The translations under genes and the position numbers were made by a program. The notes beneath the pieces are model-generated. The model was not told the origin of the DNA. It searched no databases and worked only from the letters and a program-made list of their open reading frames with translations. Positions 5,206 through 7,038 of a DNA stretch of 7,038 nt are shown here, piece by piece. Within the stretch, counting starts at the first letter, position 1. Every line of letters begins with the position of its first letter. This DNA comes from an uncultured Bacteroidales bacterium. GTDB lineage: Bacteria > Bacteroidota > Bacteroidia > Bacteroidales > Muribaculaceae. The stretch lies in NCBI GenBank assembly GCA_900554345.1, contig USHH01000117.1, positions 1 through 7,038 of the forward strand, read 5' to 3'.

Positions 5206-6444
5206 ATGATTGAAGACAACATAATCAGCCGTGAAGCCAATGAGAAAGCCGTGCTCGTGGGGCTTGTGACACAAAGGCAGAACGAGGCCAGAATACGCGA
5301 ATATCTTGCAGAGCTCGCTTTCCTTGCCCGCACTGCCGGCGCCGACCCCGTGTGCCAGTTCGTGCAGAAGCTCGACTATCCGAATCCCCGCACATACGTG
5401 GGCAAGGGCAAGCTCGACGAGATTCGTCAGTATGTCGACGACAACGACATCGGTCTCGTGATATTCGACGACGACCTCTCTCCCAAGCAGGTGGCCAACA
5501 TCGAGAAGGAGCTCAAGGTGAAGATCCTCGACCGCACCAGCCTCATCCTCGACATCTTCGCCAAGAGGGCGCAGACCGCCACGGCCCGCACCCAGGTGGA
5601 GCTCGCCCAGTATCAGTATCTGCTCCCAAGGCTCACACGCATGTGGACACACCTCGAGCGTCAGCGCGGCGGTATCGGAATGCGTGGCCCCGGCGAGACC
5701 CAGATAGAGACCGACCGGCGTATCATCCTCGACAAGATATCCCATCTCAAGGAGGAGCTCCAGCATATCGACCGTCAGAAAAGCATACAGCGCAAGAACC
5801 GCGGCAACCTCACAAGGATAGCCCTCGTGGGATATACCAACGTGGGTAAATCAACCCTCATGAACCTCCTCAGCAAGAGCGACGTCTTCGCCGAGAACAA
5901 GCTCTTCGCCACGCTCGACACCACTGTCAGGAAGGTGACCGTGGAAAACCTTCCCTTCCTGCTCACCGACACCGTGGGCTTCATACGTAAGCTCCCCACC
6001 CATCTCGTCGACTCCTTCAAGTCGACGCTCGACGAGGTGAGGGACGCCGACATCCTCGTGCATGTGGTCGACATATCGCATCCCGGCTTCGAGGAGCAGA
6101 TAGAGGTCGTCGACCGCACCCTCCGCGAGGTGTGCGGCGACCAGCAGAAGCCCGTCATAATGGTCTTCAACAAGGTCGACGCCTTCTCATATACCCCGAA
6201 AGACCCCGACGACCTCACGCCGGCGACCCGCGAGAACATCCCTCTCGAGGAGCTCGAGAAGACCTGGATGGCGAAGTGTCCCGACTGCGTCTTCATCTCG
6301 GCCAGGGAGCGCACCAATATCGACGGCCTCAAGAAGCTCCTCTATCAGAAGGCGCGCGAGGTGCATGCCGAGCGTTTCCCATACAATGACTTTCTTTATG
6401 AAAAATATGACGACGACACCATATCCACTCACACCGAATACTGA
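5206..6444 (+). CDS. hflX: GTPase HflX, ribosome-associated
   Basis: HflX is a translation-factor-class GTPase that binds the 50S subunit and splits stalled or stress-inactivated ribosomes. The 412-residue protein is full length. The N-terminal HflX domain contains NPRTYVGKGKLDEI (55-68), DRTSLILDIFAKRAQT (109-124) and the hallmark GGIGMRGPGETQIETDRR (155-172). The G domain follows: G1 P-loop GYTNVGKST (209-217), G2 FATLDTT (234-240), G3 DTVGF (255-259), G4 NKVD (322-325) and G5 SAR (365-367). The G2 loop reads LDTT where E. coli HflX has LDPT. The ATG at 5206 gives MIEDNIISREANEKAVLVG, and a -7 box lies 43 bases upstream. It is transcribed divergently from the OmpH-like gene, and its 3' end overlaps the next gene. 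It is complete and intact. Confidence 0.97.
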   Translation: MIEDNIISREANEKAVLVGLVTQRQNEARIREYLAELAFLARTAGADPVCQFVQKLDYPNPRTYVGKGKLDEIRQYVDDNDIGLVIFDDDLSPKQVANIEKELKVKILDRTSLILDIFAKRAQTATARTQVELAQYQYLLPRLTRMWTHLERQRGGIGMRGPGETQIETDRRIILDKISHLKEELQHIDRQKSIQRKNRGNLTRIALVGYTNVGKSTLMNLLSKSDVFAENKLFATLDTTVRKVTVENLPFLLTDTVGFIRKLPTHLVDSFKSTLDEVRDADILVHVVDISHPGFEEQIEVVDRTLREVCGDQQKPVIMVFNKVDAFSYTPKDPDDLTPATRENIPLEELEKTWMAKCPDCVFISARERTNIDGLKKLLYQKAREVHAERFPYNDFLYEKYDDDTISTHTEY

Positions 6445-6820
6445 ATCCTCGGCCGGAGCGTGCGCCCCGCGCCGTCTCGAATGGTGGGAGACACAGCAGC
6501 TTGAGCGCCAGGGATGTTCGGCCGCCGACTGGAGCCGCGTGCTCGTGGCTCCCGGCTCCGACCTCTCGCGCATCCGCAACGTGCGCTTCGAGGGCGCGGT
6601 GAGCGTGGGCGTGATCCGCGAGGGTGAGCTCCGCGACGCGCTGATAGCTGACAGCGTAGTCGGCGACGATGCCACCGTGCGCTGCGTGCCCGGCGGCGTG
6701 AGGGGAGCCACGGTAGGCGCCCGCGCCGCGATCGATAATGTCGCGAGAGTGGAATTCGAGCCGGAGGCGCCGTGTGGCGTCGGTCTGCAGGTGAGCGTGC
6801 TCGACGAGACCCGGTGGTGA
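6407..6820 (+). pseudogene. 5' piece of a DUF4954-like gene, frame broken near 6812
   Basis: The frame encodes a conserved-looking segment, RLEWWETQQLERQGCSAADW then RIRNVRFEGAVSVGV, followed by short hydrophobic repeats suggesting a left-handed beta-helix (ALIADSVVGDDATVRC, GATVGARAAIDNVARV). I recall this pattern from the DUF4954 family of Bacteroidales, large proteins of about 650 residues with no assigned function. The frame ends at TGA 6818-6820 after VLDETRW, about 137 codons in, far too short for that family. The reading resumes in another frame (see the 3' piece), so I call it broken or mis-sequenced. The start is uncertain: ATGs at 6386, 6398 and 6407 all lie inside the hflX end, and none has a clear ribosome site; I use the last. 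The overlap of 38 bases or more suggests translation linked to hflX. Confidence 0.6.
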
Positions 6821-7038
6821 TATATCCCGGGCTGTCGGCGCAGATGGCCTGCCTGATGGCGAGGCGTCCCGTGTGGCTCGCCAAGGCCCCCGACGTCATC
6901 GCCGACGCTTTCCTCTCCACGCGCGTTATGCCCCATGAGATAGGGGAGGGGGCCGTGGTGAGGGACTCCGGCCCGCTGCTCAACGTGAGCGTGGGGCGCG
7001 AGGTCAGGATCGAGGGGGCGCAGCGTCTTGCCAACGGC
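6814..7038 (+). pseudogene. 3' continuation of the DUF4954-like gene in another frame, off right edge
   Basis: From GTG at 6814 the frame stays open for 75 codons to the window edge. It begins VVIYPGLSAQMACLMARR, continues with a segment containing HEIGEGAVVRDSGPLL, and ends with NVSVGREVRIEGAQRLANG. The last part has the hexapeptide-repeat rhythm of a beta-helix. As I recall the family, this is what follows the VLNETGGREV motif. The upstream frame supplies VLDET (ending at 6811) and this frame resumes at 6814, leaving only two bases where about twelve would encode the missing Gly-Gly-Arg-Glu. A roughly 10-base loss would explain both the missing motif and the frame change. An independent start at GTG 6814 or ATG 6844 is unlikely for a mid-domain segment. 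Confidence 0.6.

Noticed and set aside
5182..5766. 194-codon minus-strand frame opposite hflX
   Set aside because: It mirrors the conserved N-terminal domain of hflX, with antisense composition and no supporting signals.
6187..7034. Two long minus-strand frames (6187-6936 and 6429-7034)
   Set aside because: They overlap each other and lie opposite the hflX end and the DUF4954-like gene, both of which have recognisable protein motifs. They read as Arg/Ser/Pro-rich antisense of GC-rich DNA.

Overview
The window looks like a chromosomal housekeeping region from a GC-rich member of the Bacteroidales (Bacteroidota). The signs are a 598-residue six-domain ribosomal protein S1 with a basic tail, a Skp/OmpH-type lipoprotein, an HDIG phosphohydrolase and a DUF4954-like protein of types I recall from gut Bacteroidales, a small protein resembling a type IX secretion C-terminal domain, and several TAnnTTTG boxes, the -7 element of the Bacteroidota primary sigma factor. 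Coding regions use mostly G/C in third positions, while leaders are AT-rich and lack clear Shine-Dalgarno sequences. I cannot fix the genus from sequence alone.

Left to right: a membrane-anchored protein that starts at a TTG and runs off the left edge (minus strand, 1-170), carrying a 12-base G tract; an HD-domain phosphohydrolase (274-816, minus); an intrinsic terminator (849-886); a branched-chain aminotransferase, ilvE (903-1937, minus); a 112-residue secreted protein (1993-2331, minus) with a -7 box almost touching its start codon; a strong terminator (2381-2415); rpsA (2434-4230, minus); an OmpH/Skp-like lipoprotein (4297-4899, minus) with a roughly 100-nt leader that can fold strongly; a 306-base divergent intergenic region; hflX (5206-6444, plus); and a DUF4954-like gene overlapping the hflX end and broken by an apparent frameshift near 6812 (6407-7038, plus, continuing off the right edge).

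Inferred minus-strand transcription units are OmpH-like plus rpsA (box 5011-5018, terminator 2381-2415), the 112-residue gene plus ilvE (box 2339-2346, terminator 849-886), the HD gene with no promoter I can recognise, and the partial left-edge gene (box 233-240). On the plus strand, hflX and the DUF4954-like gene form a probable overlapping pair behind a box at 5155-5162. Function is mostly core: translation (S1), ribosome rescue (HflX), envelope protein chaperoning (OmpH-like) and branched-chain amino acid metabolism (IlvE).

I see no defence system, mobile element, CRISPR array, tRNA or rRNA. The less ordinary items are the folded leader of the OmpH-like gene, the poly-G tract at the left edge, the stand-alone secretion-domain-like protein and the broken DUF4954-like gene.
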